Origin: Pseudomonadota bacterium
Lineage (GTDB): Bacteria; Pseudomonadota; Alphaproteobacteria; Rhodospirillales; Magnetospirillaceae
Direction: 5' to 3'
Length of the DNA: 64,000 bases
NCBI GenBank assembly: GCA_021781575.1
Contig: JAJXWP010000014.1
Span: 25,981 to 89,980, forward strand
Part shown: piece after piece, positions 1-9,253 of the stretch
Numbering within the stretch: position 1 is the stretch's first letter
Layout: the number at the start of each line of letters is the position of its first letter
Position numbers and translations under genes: made by a program
Notes under the pieces: generated by a model
The model's input: only the letters and a program-made list of their open reading frames with translations
Database searches by the model: none
What the model was told of the DNA's origin: nothing

Positions 1-1
1 A

Positions 2-1228
2 CTGGAAGGCGGACCCTGGCCCAGCTTCGTTACTGGCCTGAAGCGCTTGGCCAGTTCTGAAGACAAGCCCTACGCCCCGATGATGAAAAGCCTTCTGGGC
101 CAGCTCGAACGTTCCTACGAGACGCGCAAGGGCTACTGGAAAGGCGGCACCGTCGGTGTCGTCGGCTACGGCGCCGGCATCATTCCACGCTTCTCGGAAT
201 TGGCCGAAGAGTTCCCGGAATCGGCCGAATTCCACACCTTCCGCGTCATGCCGCCGTCCGGCATGCATTACAACACCGATGTCCTGAACAAGCTTTGCGA
301 CATCTGGGAGAAATACGGCTCGGGCCTGATCGCCCTGCACGGCCAGTCGGGCGATATCATGCTCCAGGGATGCACCACTGAGAATGTGCAGCCTTGCTTC
401 GACGAATTGAACGAACTGGGCTTCGACCTCGGCGGTGCCGGCGCCGGCGTCCGCACCTCGATGGCCTGTGTCGGGGCCGCCCGTTGCGAACAGTCCTGCT
501 ATGACGAGGCGAAGGCACAGCGCCTGATCATCAACAGCTTCCTCGACGAAATGCACCGGCCGTCGCTGCCGTACAAGTTCAAGTTCAAGTTCTCGGGCTG
601 CGCCAACGACTGCGTCAATGCCACCCACCGCTCCGACTTCGCCGTGCTGGGCACCTGGCGCGACGACATGCAGGTCGACCAGGAGGAGGTGAAGGCCTAC
701 GTGGCCAAGAACGGCCGCAAGCAGATGATCGACCAGGTCATCACCATGTGCCCGACCAACGCGCTGTCCCTCAATGACGACGACACCCTCGACGTGGACA
801 ACCGGAGCTGCGTGCGCTGCATGCACTGCATCAACGTCATGACCAAGGCGCTGAAGCCCGGCAAGGAGCGTGGCATCACCGTGCTGGTCGGCGGGAAGCG
901 CACCCTCAAGGTCGGCGACCTGATGGGCACGGTGGTCGTGCCGTTCATGAAGCTCGACACCGACGAGGATTACGAGAAGCTGAACGATCTCGCGCACCGC
1001 GTCATGGACTTCTTCGTCGACAACGCCCTGGAGCACGAGCGCACCGGCGAGATGATCGAACGGATCGGGCTGGTCAACTTCCTGGAAGGCATCGGCGTCG
1101 AACTCGACCCGAACATGGTCAGCCACCCGCGCACCAATTCCTACGTCCGCACCGACGGGTGGGACGAAGAAGTTGCCAAGTGGGAGGCCCGCAAGGCCGC
1201 TCCGGCCAAGGCCAAGGCCGCGGAATAA
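2..1228 (+). CDS. dsrA: Dissimilatory sulfite reductase alpha subunit, 5' partial
   Basis: Catalytic subunit of cytoplasmic siroheme sulfite reductase, here working oxidatively (sulfane sulfur on DsrC to sulfite). The reading frame is open to the window edge and starts mid-protein (LEGGPWPSFVTGLKRLA), so the true start lies upstream. Visible features are the cysteines that bind the siroheme-coupled 4Fe-4S cluster (GAARCEQSC, then FSGCANDC) and an inserted ferredoxin domain (CPTNAL, then CVRCMHCINV). dsrB follows after 28 bp. The oxidative role is inferred from dsrEFH and dsrL downstream. A TTG codon at 47 is internal, not the start. Confidence 0.97.
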   Translation: MEGGPWPSFVTGLKRLASSEDKPYAPMMKSLLGQLERSYETRKGYWKGGTVGVVGYGAGIIPRFSELAEEFPESAEFHTFRVMPPSGMHYNTDVLNKLCDIWEKYGSGLIALHGQSGDIMLQGCTTENVQPCFDELNELGFDLGGAGAGVRTSMACVGAARCEQSCYDEAKAQRLIINSFLDEMHRPSLPYKFKFKFSGCANDCVNATHRSDFAVLGTWRDDMQVDQEEVKAYVAKNGRKQMIDQVITMCPTNALSLNDDDTLDVDNRSCVRCMHCINVMTKALKPGKERGITVLVGGKRTLKVGDLMGTVVVPFMKLDTDEDYEKLNDLAHRVMDFFVDNALEHERTGEMIERIGLVNFLEGIGVELDPNMVSHPRTNSYVRTDGWDEEVAKWEARKAAPAKAKAAE

Positions 1229-1256
1229 CGAACATTTCGATTTCTTGGAGGAAACC

Positions 1257-2327
1257 TTGACTGAACCACGTCGCCCCATCGAATCCGGCATCCCGGATCC
1301 GTTTCCCTACATGCATCCGTTGCTGAAGCAGAACTACGGACAGTGGAAATGGCATGACCGTCCCCGCCCCGGCGTTCTGCATCACGTTGCCTATGGCGGC
1401 GACGAGGTATGGACCGTCAAGGCGGGTACGCAGCGCCAGATGGACGTCTATACCGTCCGGAAGCTGTGTGAGATCGCCGACGCCTTCGCCGAAGGCCATA
1501 TGCGGTTCACCACCCGCTCCAACGTCGAGTTCATGGTCAGCTCGGCCGACAAGGTGCAGCCGCTGATCGACGCGCTGGATTCCTCCGGCTTCCCCGTCGG
1601 CGGCACGGGCAACTCGGTGTCGATGATTTCGCATACGCAAGGTTGGTTGCACTGCGACATCCCCGCCACCGATGCCTCGGGCGTGGTCAAGGCGCTCATG
1701 GACGCCATGTACCACGAGTTCACCCACGAGGAGATGCCGAACCGGGTGAAGATCACCACCTCCTGCTGCCAGATCAACTGCGGCGGCCAGGGCGATATCG
1801 CCATCAACATCCAGCACACCAAGCCCCCGGTCATCAACCACGACCTGGTGTCCAAGGTGTGCGAGCGGCCGGCGGTGGTTGCCCGCTGCCCGGTCGCCGC
1901 CATCCGTCCGGCGATGGTCAACGGAAAGCCCAGCCTCGAAGTGGATGAAAAGAAATGCATCTGCTGCGGCGCTTGCTATCCGCCCTGCCCGCCCATGCAG
2001 ATCAACGACCCGGTGCACAGCAAGCTGGCCATCTGGGTCGGTGGCAAGCATTCCTCGACCCGTTCGAAGCCGACCTTCCACAAGTTGGTTGCGGCGGGCA
2101 TTCCCAACAATCCGCCGCGTTGGCCCGAGGCGACGGAAATCGTCTTGAAAATTCTCCATGCCTACAAAGAGAACGCCAAGGCTTGGGAACGGATGGGCGA
2201 ATGGATCGAGCGCATCGGTTGGCCGCGTTTCTTCGAACTGACCGAGCTCCCCTTTACCAAGTTCCATGTCGACAACTGGCGGGGCTCGCGCGTCCAGCTT
2301 AACGCCTCGGCGCAACTCCACTTCTAA
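1257..2327 (+). CDS. dsrB: Dissimilatory sulfite reductase beta subunit
   Basis: Partner of DsrA in the alpha2beta2 sulfite reductase. The start is the TTG at 1257, preceded by GGAGG at 1246-1250; it gives MTEPRRPIESGIPDPFPYMHP, the usual DsrB N-terminus. The frame is open further upstream, but that part overlaps dsrA. The protein is 356 aa. Cysteine motifs are TTSCCQINCGGQGD (siroheme/4Fe-4S region) and a ferredoxin insert CICCGACYPPCPP. It is followed 22 bp later by dsrE. The identity is certain; the electron direction is inferred from the neighbours. Confidence 0.97.
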   Translation: MTEPRRPIESGIPDPFPYMHPLLKQNYGQWKWHDRPRPGVLHHVAYGGDEVWTVKAGTQRQMDVYTVRKLCEIADAFAEGHMRFTTRSNVEFMVSSADKVQPLIDALDSSGFPVGGTGNSVSMISHTQGWLHCDIPATDASGVVKALMDAMYHEFTHEEMPNRVKITTSCCQINCGGQGDIAINIQHTKPPVINHDLVSKVCERPAVVARCPVAAIRPAMVNGKPSLEVDEKKCICCGACYPPCPPMQINDPVHSKLAIWVGGKHSSTRSKPTFHKLVAAGIPNNPPRWPEATEIVLKILHAYKENAKAWERMGEWIERIGWPRFFELTELPFTKFHVDNWRGSRVQLNASAQLHF

Positions 2328-2349
2328 CCGCTGAGGGACGAGTTATCCG

Positions 2350-2709
2350 ATGAAATACGCGATTTTGGTCAATGAAGGACCCTTCAACCATCAGGCTTCG
2401 GATTCGGCTTACCAATTCTGCAAGCACGCGCTGCAGAAGGGCCATGAAGTCCTGCGGGTATTTTTCTACTACGACGGCGTGCTCAACGGCACGAAGCACT
2501 CCGCCCCTCAGGCGGACGACCGCAACATCGTCAAGCGTTGGTCGCAGTTGGGCAAGGATTACCACCTCGACCTGGCGGTTTGCGTCGCGGCCGGCCTGCG
2601 GCGCGGCATCACCGAGGAAGTCGTTGCCCCCGGCTTCCGCATTACCGGCCTCGGCCAACTGGTCGAAGCCGGTATCGATGCCGACCGTACGATCGTCTTC
2701 GGGGATTGA
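2350..2709 (+). CDS. dsrE: Sulfurtransferase subunit DsrE
   Basis: DsrE/TusD-family protein of 119 aa. In sulfur oxidisers the cytoplasmic DsrE2F2H2 hexamer passes persulfide sulfur from a TusA-type donor to DsrC. The active-site cysteine lies in DLAVCVAAG at residue 78, the same number as the essential Cys78 of Allochromatium vinosum DsrE. That supports a functional oxidative-type complex, because sulfate reducers lack DsrEFH. dsrF follows after 11 bp. Confidence 0.96.
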   Translation: MKYAILVNEGPFNHQASDSAYQFCKHALQKGHEVLRVFFYYDGVLNGTKHSAPQADDRNIVKRWSQLGKDYHLDLAVCVAAGLRRGITEEVVAPGFRITGLGQLVEAGIDADRTIVFGD

Positions 2710-2720
2710 GGAGAACCACT

Positions 2721-3113
2721 ATGAGCGCAGAATCGGATAACTCGGCCGAGCCCAAGGTCAAGCGGTTCATGTATGTGAACCGCAAGGCCCCGCACGGCAC
2801 CGTCTACGCCCTCGAAGTCCTCGAGATGGTCCTCATCTCGGCGATGTTCGAACAGGATGTGCACATCGCCTTCCTCGATGACGGCGTCTTCCAGGTGAAG
2901 AAGGGGCAGAACCCGGCGGTCTTGGAGATGAAGGACTTCTCCAAGACCTACCGGGCCCTGGAAGGCTACGGCATCGAGAAAGTCTTCATCGAAAAAGAAT
3001 CCATGGAAGAACGCGGGCTGTCCGCCGACGACTTGATCATCCCGGTCGAAGTCATTGGACGCGAAGAACTGGGAGCCCTGATGGAGTCCATGGACGTCGT
3101 CTTGAGCGCATGA
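2721..3113 (+). CDS. dsrF: Sulfurtransferase complex subunit DsrF
   Basis: DsrF/TusC-family protein of 130 aa and second member of the DsrEFH hexamer. The start is the ATG at 2721, preceded by GAGGAG. The frame is open upstream but overlaps dsrE there. The sequence (VNRKAPHGTVYALEVLEMVLISAMFEQDVHIAFLDDGV in separate stretches) fits the DsrE/F fold with its hydrophobic core strand. The protein has no cysteine at all, as expected for the structural, non-catalytic member. dsrH follows 15 bp downstream. Confidence 0.94.
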   Translation: MSAESDNSAEPKVKRFMYVNRKAPHGTVYALEVLEMVLISAMFEQDVHIAFLDDGVFQVKKGQNPAVLEMKDFSKTYRALEGYGIEKVFIEKESMEERGLSADDLIIPVEVIGREELGALMESMDVVLSA

Positions 3114-3128
3114 AGGAAGGAAGAAGTC

Positions 3129-3431
3129 ATGCTGCATCTGGTCAACAAATCCCCCTTCGAGCGCAACACCCTCGAGGCCTGCCTGAAGCGGGCCCCAAAG
3201 GGGTCGTCCATCCTGCTCTATGAAGACGCGGTCTATGCCGCCCTGCAGGGCACGACTCTGTCCGCCGCCATGACCCAGGCCGCCAAGACGCACGACATCT
3301 ACGTCTTGACGCCTGACCTGACGGCGCGCGGCCTCGACGGCGCCTCGATCCTCGAAGGGGTGCGGCCGGTCGATTACGACCGCTTCGTCGACCTCACCGC
3401 GGACAAGGGCACCGTCCAATCCTGGCTCTGA
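3129..3431 (+). CDS. dsrH: Sulfurtransferase complex subunit DsrH
   Basis: DsrH/TusB-family protein of 100 aa and third member of the DsrEFH complex. The ATG at 3129 follows a GGAAGGAAG ribosome site. The N-terminus MLHLVNKSPF is typical for TusB/DsrH. A single cysteine at residue 18 (LEACLKR) sits near the conserved cysteine position of the family. dsrC follows after 50 bp and has its own GGGAGA ribosome site. Confidence 0.94.
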   Translation: MLHLVNKSPFERNTLEACLKRAPKGSSILLYEDAVYAALQGTTLSAAMTQAAKTHDIYVLTPDLTARGLDGASILEGVRPVDYDRFVDLTADKGTVQSWL

Positions 3432-3481
3432 GCCGAGCCGAAACAACCAACTGCCTAACGAAGACCTGGGAGAGAACAAAC

Positions 3482-3814
3482 ATGTCGTATCAAATTGGCG
3501 GAAAATCTATCGAGCACGATGAAGAGGGCTACCTCGTCGATATCGGGCAATGGGATGAAGACGTTGCCAAGATGATCGCCGAGGCGGAAAAGCTTCCGCT
3601 CAGCGACGAGCACTGGGAAGTCATTCACTTCTTGCGTGAATACTACACCGAATATCAGATCGCCCCGGCGATCCGCGTGCTGACCAAAGCCCTGACCAAG
3701 AAGATGGGCGAGGCCAAGGGCAACAACAAATACCTCTACGAGTTGTTCCCCTATGGCCCGGCGAAACAGGCCTGCAAGATCGCCGGCCTGCCCAAGCCGA
3801 CCGGCTGCGTGTAA
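3482..3814 (+). CDS. dsrC: Sulfur carrier protein DsrC
   Basis: DsrC/TusE-family protein of 110 aa. It carries persulfide to DsrAB and, as the trisulfide, to the DsrMKJOP complex. The C-terminal arm ends GLPKPTGCV with Cys109 (penultimate) and Cys98 (QACKIAG). Ten residues separate the two cysteines, the spacing that distinguishes redox-active DsrC from TusE. It lies between dsrH and dsrM, as in phototrophic and chemotrophic sulfur oxidisers. Confidence 0.97.
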   Translation: MSYQIGGKSIEHDEEGYLVDIGQWDEDVAKMIAEAEKLPLSDEHWEVIHFLREYYTEYQIAPAIRVLTKALTKKMGEAKGNNKYLYELFPYGPAKQACKIAGLPKPTGCV

Positions 3815-3835
3815 CGACACCGCGGTGAGGGGGTC

Positions 3836-4570
3836 ATGTCCCTATTAAGCCCTATCATGGCCGTGGTCCTGGTCCTTGCCGGCGCCGTTCTGATCGTCGG
3901 CCTGGCAAGGCGGATATGGCTTTACGCCGTGACCCCCGCGCCGTTGCGTATTCCTACGACGCCGGCGCCCTTTACCAGAACGGGCGCGGCATTCCGCGTC
4001 GGCCGCGAAGTGATGTTGTTCGAAAGCCTGTTCAAGGCGGACAAACTTCTGTGGCTGCTCTCGGTGCTGTTCCACCTCGGGCTGCTGCTCGTGCTGGTTC
4101 GACACCTGCGCTACTTCCTTCCGCATGCTCCGGAAGCGCTGGTCTTCATCCAGCCATTCGGCAAGCTGGGCGGCATCGCGATGGTGGTGGGCTTGGCGGG
4201 GCTTTTGGCCCGCCGGATCATCCTGCCACGGATCCGCTACATCTCCAGCGCCACTGATATCGGAACCCTGCTTCTGCTGATGGCGATCGGCGCCTCCGGC
4301 CTTACCATGACCTACTTCATCCATACCGACATCATGGGCCTGAAGGCGTTTCTCGCCAGCATACCGCACTTCGACCTGCAGCCTATCCCCGACGATGCAC
4401 CGCTCGTCATCCATCTGCTGCTGGTTGCCGGACTGTTGATGATCGCGCCGTTCTCCAAGCTGCTCCACATGGCCGGCGTCTTTTTCAGCCCGACACGCAA
4501 TCAATGCGACGACGCGCGCACCCGCCGTCACGTCGCCCCCTGGGCGCGGCCGTACGACCAGCAGCGCTAG
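3836..4570 (+). CDS. dsrM: DsrM, membrane cytochrome b subunit of DsrMKJOP
   Basis: Integral membrane protein of 244 aa, related to NarI and HdrE cytochromes b. It passes electrons between the quinone pool and DsrK. About five to six hydrophobic segments are visible, and histidines inside the membrane helices (VLFHLGLLL, LVIHLLL, KLLHMAG) are candidate heme b ligands. The ATG at 3836 follows a GGTGAGGGGG ribosome site. The hydrophilic tail is rich in Arg. dsrK follows after 21 bp. Confidence 0.93.
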   Translation: MSLLSPIMAVVLVLAGAVLIVGLARRIWLYAVTPAPLRIPTTPAPFTRTGAAFRVGREVMLFESLFKADKLLWLLSVLFHLGLLLVLVRHLRYFLPHAPEALVFIQPFGKLGGIAMVVGLAGLLARRIILPRIRYISSATDIGTLLLLMAIGASGLTMTYFIHTDIMGLKAFLASIPHFDLQPIPDDAPLVIHLLLVAGLLMIAPFSKLLHMAGVFFSPTRNQCDDARTRRHVAPWARPYDQQR

Positions 4571-4591
4571 TGATCACCCGGAGTCAGCAAC

Positions 4592-6091
4592 ATGGCCGAT
4601 TTTGAAGTTCCGCCTCTGGCGGAGGATATCGACACCGCCGCTCCGCCCGCCTTGGCACCCAACGCCATGGCGCATCTCAAGACGTTTCCGGCGGCGCCGG
4701 CCCATAATGAAGCCCTTGGCTTCCCGGGACAGCTGGTCGAGAACTGGCAGGAACGGGCCATCGAAAAGATGGGCGAGCTTCTTGAGAAATACCGCTCGCT
4801 TCGCGTCTATCTCGACAGCTGCGTGAAATGCGGTGCCTGCGCAGACAAGTGCCACTACTTCCTTGGAACAGGCGACCCGAAGAATATGCCGGTCGCCCGG
4901 CAGGATCTGCTGCGCAGCGTTTATCGGTATTACTTTACGCCTGCCGGCAAACTGCTCGGCCGGCTAGCCGGCGCCCGCAAGCTGACCGAAGCTGTTCTGC
5001 AGGAATGGTATACCTATTACCATCAGTGCTCGCAGTGCCGCCGCTGCTCGGTGTTCTGTCCCTACGGCATCGATACCGCCGAGATCTCCATGGCCGCCCG
5101 CGAGATCATGGATCACATCGGGCTGGGTCAGAAATATTCGAACGAAATCATCGGCAAGGTCCACAAGATCGGCAACAATCTGGGCCTACCCGAGCCGGCC
5201 TTGGCCAACACCCTCGAGGGCCTGGAAGAGGACGTCCGCGACGCCACTGGCGTTGACGTGAAGTTCCCACTCAACGTAAAGGGCGCCGAGGTCCTGCTGG
5301 TCACTCCGTCGGCTGACTTCTTCGCCGAGCCCCATGTCGACGGACTGATCGGCTACGCCAAGGTGTTCCATCAGGCCGGCGTCAGCTGGACCCTCAGCTC
5401 GCATGCCTCGGAGGCGGCAAACTTCGCCATGTTCATCGGGTCCTACGACCAGATGCACAAGGTGGCCAACCGCATCCGCCAAGCGGCCATCGACCTGGGC
5501 GTCAAGCGTATCGTCTTCGGCGAATGCGGCCATGCCTGGCGTGTCGCCTACTCTTTCCTCAACACCTTGGCCGGCCCGTGGGACTTCCTGGATCCGCGCT
5601 ATCCGCGGCCGCAACATATCCTGGAGTTCACCCACGACCTGATGACGCGCGGCGGCATCCGCTTCGACAAGGACGCCAATGCCGGCATGGTGGTGACCAT
5701 GCACGACTCGTGCAACGTGGCGCGGGCTTCCGGCATGGGCGATCGCCCCGGCGGCCAGTTCACCATCCCGCGCGAAGTCATCAAGGCCTGCGTGCCGAAG
5801 TTCGTCGATATGCACCCCGATACGATCCACGAGAAGACCTTCTGCTGTGGCGGCGGCGGTGGATTGCTGACCGACGACCTGATGGAACTGCGCGTCAAGG
5901 GCGCCAAGCCGCGCATGGACGCGTTGAAGCAAGTCGTCGAGCGTGACGGCGTCACGAACATGGTGGCCATCTGCGCCATCTGCAAAAGCCAGTTCACCAA
6001 AGTGATGCCCAAGTACGGTTTCGACATGGGGATGGTGACGTCCCTTCATCAACTGGTCAGCCGGGCGATCCGCCTTGGACCGGGTGCATAG
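4592..6091 (+). CDS. dsrK: DsrK, heterodisulfide-reductase-like iron-sulfur subunit
   Basis: Cytoplasmic catalytic subunit of DsrMKJOP, 499 aa, proposed to act on the DsrC disulfide/trisulfide. Two 4Fe-4S motifs are visible: C77-x2-C-x2-C-x3-C87 (SCVKCGACADKC) and C146-x2-C-x2-C-x3-C156 (QCSQCRRCSVFCP). The C-terminal half has HdrD-like CCG motifs (HDSCN..., FCCGGGGGLL, CAICKSQF) that in HdrB/D enzymes bind the unusual catalytic cluster. The gene lies between dsrM and dsrL. Confidence 0.96.
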   Translation: MADFEVPPLAEDIDTAAPPALAPNAMAHLKTFPAAPAHNEALGFPGQLVENWQERAIEKMGELLEKYRSLRVYLDSCVKCGACADKCHYFLGTGDPKNMPVARQDLLRSVYRYYFTPAGKLLGRLAGARKLTEAVLQEWYTYYHQCSQCRRCSVFCPYGIDTAEISMAAREIMDHIGLGQKYSNEIIGKVHKIGNNLGLPEPALANTLEGLEEDVRDATGVDVKFPLNVKGAEVLLVTPSADFFAEPHVDGLIGYAKVFHQAGVSWTLSSHASEAANFAMFIGSYDQMHKVANRIRQAAIDLGVKRIVFGECGHAWRVAYSFLNTLAGPWDFLDPRYPRPQHILEFTHDLMTRGGIRFDKDANAGMVVTMHDSCNVARASGMGDRPGGQFTIPREVIKACVPKFVDMHPDTIHEKTFCCGGGGGLLTDDLMELRVKGAKPRMDALKQVVERDGVTNMVAICAICKSQFTKVMPKYGFDMGMVTSLHQLVSRAIRLGPGA

Positions 6092-6130
6092 CCTGTAGCG
6101 AATAGAAAAGATACTGGAGGAGCCCCAAAG

Positions 6131-8080
6131 ATGACTGTGAACTCCGCCGAAGCGCCGGTCGAGGCGTTGACCTTCCGCCGGTTCGAAGACGGCGACCACG
6201 CCCCTCGGCCGTGGCAGGAAGAAATCTTCAACGCCGGGTGGACGCATAAATGCCCGACCTATGTGCATAAGACATCGCCCTGCCAAAGCTCCTGCCCCTC
6301 CGGGCACGACATCCGGGGCTGGCTGGCCGCCGTCCGCGGCCAGGACAAGCCGACCAACGGCATCAGCTGGCAGCAGCATGCCTTCAATCTGATGACCGCC
6401 GCCAATCCGTTCCCGTCGGTCATGGGCCGCGTCTGCCCCGCCCCGTGCGAAGACGGCTGCAACCGGAACGAGGTGGAGGATCGGGTCGGCATCAATTCCG
6501 TCGAACATTTCGTCGGCGACTGGGCACTGGCCAACAACGTCAGCTTCCCCAAGCCCGCAGTGGAAAGCGGCAAGACGGTCGCGGTGATCGGCGGCGGCCC
6601 CGCCGGCCTGGCGGCGGCCTACTTCCTGCGCCGGCGTGGCCACGGCGTCACCATTTTCGACGACCATGCCGAACTGGGCGGGATGATGCGCTACGGCATT
6701 CCCGGCTACCGCACCCCGCGCGACAAGCTGGACGGCGAGATCAAGCGCATCCTCGACATGGGCGTCGAAGTGCGCCTCAACACCCGGATCGGCCGCGACA
6801 TCTCCGTCGCCGACCTGGAGCGTGATTTCGGTGCCGTCTTCTGGGGCGTGGGCACCCATCAGGGCCGTAACCTGCCCATTCCCGGCTCCGATGCGCCGAA
6901 CTGCATTACGGGCGTCGCCTTCCTGCGCGCCTTCAACGAAGGCCGCCTGAAGCTGGCCAGCGCCAAAGTGGTCGTGGTCGGCGGCGGCGACACCTCCATC
7001 GACGTCGCCTCGGTGGCCCGCCGCCTCGGCCACATCACCCAGGCCCACGAGAAGGATCGCCCGGAATTCGTCGCCCTCGGCTACGCCGCCCATGACGCCG
7101 CCAGCACCGCCGGTCGTGAGGGCGCCAAGGTGACACTGACCTCACTGTTCCCGGTGGAAAAGATGACCGCCGCCGAGCAGGAAGTGAACGACGCCAAGCG
7201 CGAAGGCGTCGACATCCACGGCAGCGTGATGCCCCTCGAAGTGCTGAAGAACGCCGACGGACGGGCTCGCGCGCTCAAGATGTGCAAGTGCGAGATGCAA
7301 GGCAACAAGCCCGTCCCGGTCGCGGGCACAGAATTCGAACTGCCCTGCGATCTGATCGTTGTCGCCATCGGCCAAAAGGGCGATCTCGCCGACCTGGCCG
7401 AGTTGGATAACGGCAATGGCTTCATCAATGCCGACAAGAACCTTCGGGTGCCCGGCCGCAAGGGCCATTTTGTCGGCGGCGATATCGTCCGCCCGCATCT
7501 GCTGACCACCGCCATCGGCCATGGCCGCATCGCCGCGGAAAGTATCGACCATTACCTGGCTGGCGAAGAATTGGGCCGGCGCCCGCGCGTCGACGTGGTG
7601 CATTTCGACCTGATCGACCGCTTGGCCCATGACGGCCGACAACTCGAGCATATCGAGCAGCCGACCCGCGGCACCTCCGAAAGCAACAAGTTCGCCGTTC
7701 ACAACTACGAAGACCGGGCAGCGACGGAAATCGCCACTGCCGATACACTGTTCCTCGGCTACTTCAACTACACGCCGCGCAATATCCGCGACCATCGGGA
7801 AATCCACGGAGACGCGGTGCTTGGTGACTTCAGCGAACGCCTGGTGCCGCTAACCGAAGCTCAGGTGATCGCCGAGGCCAAACGGTGCATGACCTGCGGC
7901 CTGTGCATGGAATGCGACACTTGCCTGGTGTACTGCCCGCAGACCGCCATTTCGCGGGTTCCGAAGGGAGAACGGGCGCCCGGCCGCTGGGTCGAGACCG
8001 ACTATACGAAGTGCATCGGCTGCCACATCTGCCATGACGTCTGCCCGTCCGGCTACATCCAGATGGGCCTGGGAGAGTGA
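6131..8080 (+). CDS. dsrL: DsrL, NAD(P)H-dependent iron-sulfur flavoprotein
   Basis: Soluble 649-aa oxidoreductase related to the small subunit of NADPH glutamate synthase. It accepts electrons from oxidative DsrAB and reduces NAD(P)+. An N-terminal cysteine-rich helical region (CQSSCPSGHD, CPAPCEDGCN) is followed by an FAD Rossmann motif (VAVIGGGPAGLAAAYFL, about residue 153), an NAD(P) motif (VVVVGGGDTSIDVA) and a C-terminal 2x4Fe-4S ferredoxin (CGLCMECDTCLVYCP, CIGCHICHDVCP). DsrL in an operon with dsrEFH is strong evidence for sulfur oxidation. The ribosome site is GGAGGAG before 6131. Confidence 0.95.
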   Translation: MTVNSAEAPVEALTFRRFEDGDHAPRPWQEEIFNAGWTHKCPTYVHKTSPCQSSCPSGHDIRGWLAAVRGQDKPTNGISWQQHAFNLMTAANPFPSVMGRVCPAPCEDGCNRNEVEDRVGINSVEHFVGDWALANNVSFPKPAVESGKTVAVIGGGPAGLAAAYFLRRRGHGVTIFDDHAELGGMMRYGIPGYRTPRDKLDGEIKRILDMGVEVRLNTRIGRDISVADLERDFGAVFWGVGTHQGRNLPIPGSDAPNCITGVAFLRAFNEGRLKLASAKVVVVGGGDTSIDVASVARRLGHITQAHEKDRPEFVALGYAAHDAASTAGREGAKVTLTSLFPVEKMTAAEQEVNDAKREGVDIHGSVMPLEVLKNADGRARALKMCKCEMQGNKPVPVAGTEFELPCDLIVVAIGQKGDLADLAELDNGNGFINADKNLRVPGRKGHFVGGDIVRPHLLTTAIGHGRIAAESIDHYLAGEELGRRPRVDVVHFDLIDRLAHDGRQLEHIEQPTRGTSESNKFAVHNYEDRAATEIATADTLFLGYFNYTPRNIRDHREIHGDAVLGDFSERLVPLTEAQVIAEAKRCMTCGLCMECDTCLVYCPQTAISRVPKGERAPGRWVETDYTKCIGCHICHDVCPSGYIQMGLGE

Positions 8081-8085
8081 CGTCC

Positions 8086-8517
8086 ATGCGGGTGTTTCGA
8101 CCGTTCCTCCTGTTCATTGCCGTCGCCGTCCTGCTGGTCGGCGCCGGAACGATGCTGGCGGTGGCCGAAACGCCCGCCGCCGGCCTCACGCCCTCGAACG
8201 TGGCGGAGCCGATGCCGACGGCATCGGCTTCCGCCGCCCATTGCATCATGCCTACCCCCTTCATGCGCCGGAACCACATGAAACTGCTCATGCACGACCG
8301 GCGCATGGAGGTTCACGACGGCGTCCGCATTCAAGGCCATAACCTGGAGGACTGCATGACCTGCCACGTCGTCCGCGACGCGCAGGGCGAGGCGGTGCCC
8401 ATCACCGATTCGCGTCACTTCTGCAACAAGTGCCACGCTTCGGCGGCCGTATCGATCGACTGCTTCAGTTGCCACCGCTCGACCCCCGAGCCGACCAGCG
8501 CGGAGGCCCGCCGATGA
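8086..8517 (+). CDS. dsrJ: DsrJ, triheme cytochrome c
   Basis: Periplasmic subunit of DsrMKJOP, 143 aa. An N-terminal hydrophobic segment (RPFLLFIAVAVLLVGAGTM) acts as signal or anchor. Exactly three CxxCH heme motifs follow: CMTCH, CNKCH and CFSCH. The ATG at 8086 is preferred because GGGAGAG lies at 8071-8077. A GTG at 8077 that overlaps the dsrL stop would add three residues. The stop overlaps the dsrO start (ATGA), which implies translational coupling. Confidence 0.93.
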   Translation: MRVFRPFLLFIAVAVLLVGAGTMLAVAETPAAGLTPSNVAEPMPTASASAAHCIMPTPFMRRNHMKLLMHDRRMEVHDGVRIQGHNLEDCMTCHVVRDAQGEAVPITDSRHFCNKCHASAAVSIDCFSCHRSTPEPTSAEARR

Positions 8518-9236
8518 CCGACCGTCGTACGTTCCTGAAGACAGCGCTGGCCGCCGGCGGAGCCATCGCCATCGGCCCGGGCCTGTTCCTCGTGGCCGAA
8601 GCCGAGGCCGAGGCGCGACCGGCCGATGAACCGTTCAGCGCCAAGCAACGGTGGGGCCTGCTCATCGACAGCAGCCGCTGCCGGACCGGCTGCACCAGTT
8701 GCGTTGAAGCCTGCCAGAAGGAGCAGGGCTGGCATAGCGACAACCTCGGCGCCGCCGATCCTCAATGGATCCGCAAGGTCGAGGCCACCGACCCACGGTC
8801 CGGCGCCAGCATCTCGCTGCCGGTGATGTGCCAGCATTGCGCCCATCCGCCCTGTGTCGATGTCTGTCCGACCGGTGCCTCGTTCCGCCGTGTCGACGGA
8901 ATCGTCCAGGTCGACCGCCATCTGTGCATCGGTTGCCGCTATTGCATGATGGCCTGCCCGTATCGGGCACGATCCTTCGTCCACGAAGCCATCCAGGATC
9001 AACGCACCCACACGCCGCGCGGCAAGGGCTGCGTCGAGGCCTGCAACCTGTGCAGCCACCGGGTCGATACCGGCGGCGGTCCCGCCTGCGCCGAGGCCTG
9101 CCCCGAGGGGGCGATGGTCTTCGGCGACCTCAATGATCCCAACAGCGCCATTTCCCTGGCTCTGCGCAAGCACCACGCCGTCCAGCTGCGCCCCGACCTC
9201 AAGCTCGACAACGGCGTGCAGTATCTCGGAATTTAA
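8514..9236 (+). CDS. dsrO: DsrO, Tat-exported ferredoxin subunit
   Basis: Periplasmic four-cluster ferredoxin of 240 aa in DsrMKJOP. The N-terminus MTDRRTFLKTALAAGG is a twin-arginine (Tat) export signal. Cysteine motifs typical of DmsB/HmeA-type proteins follow: CRTGCTSCVEAC, CQHCAHPPCVDVCP, CIGCRYCMMACP and CNLCSHRVDTGGGPACAEACP. The start at 8514 overlaps the dsrJ stop by 4 bp. It probably transfers electrons between DsrJ and the membrane subunit DsrP encoded next. Confidence 0.95.
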   Translation: MTDRRTFLKTALAAGGAIAIGPGLFLVAEAEAEARPADEPFSAKQRWGLLIDSSRCRTGCTSCVEACQKEQGWHSDNLGAADPQWIRKVEATDPRSGASISLPVMCQHCAHPPCVDVCPTGASFRRVDGIVQVDRHLCIGCRYCMMACPYRARSFVHEAIQDQRTHTPRGKGCVEACNLCSHRVDTGGGPACAEACPEGAMVFGDLNDPNSAISLALRKHHAVQLRPDLKLDNGVQYLGI

Positions 9237-9253
9237 CGGAGGGCCCGCGTACC

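Noticed and set aside
5186..7093. 635-codon open frame on the minus strand over dsrK/dsrL
   Set aside because: Shadow of two real genes in high-GC DNA; its composition is rich in Gly/Ala/Asp/His and lacks domains, while the plus strand has clear motifs.
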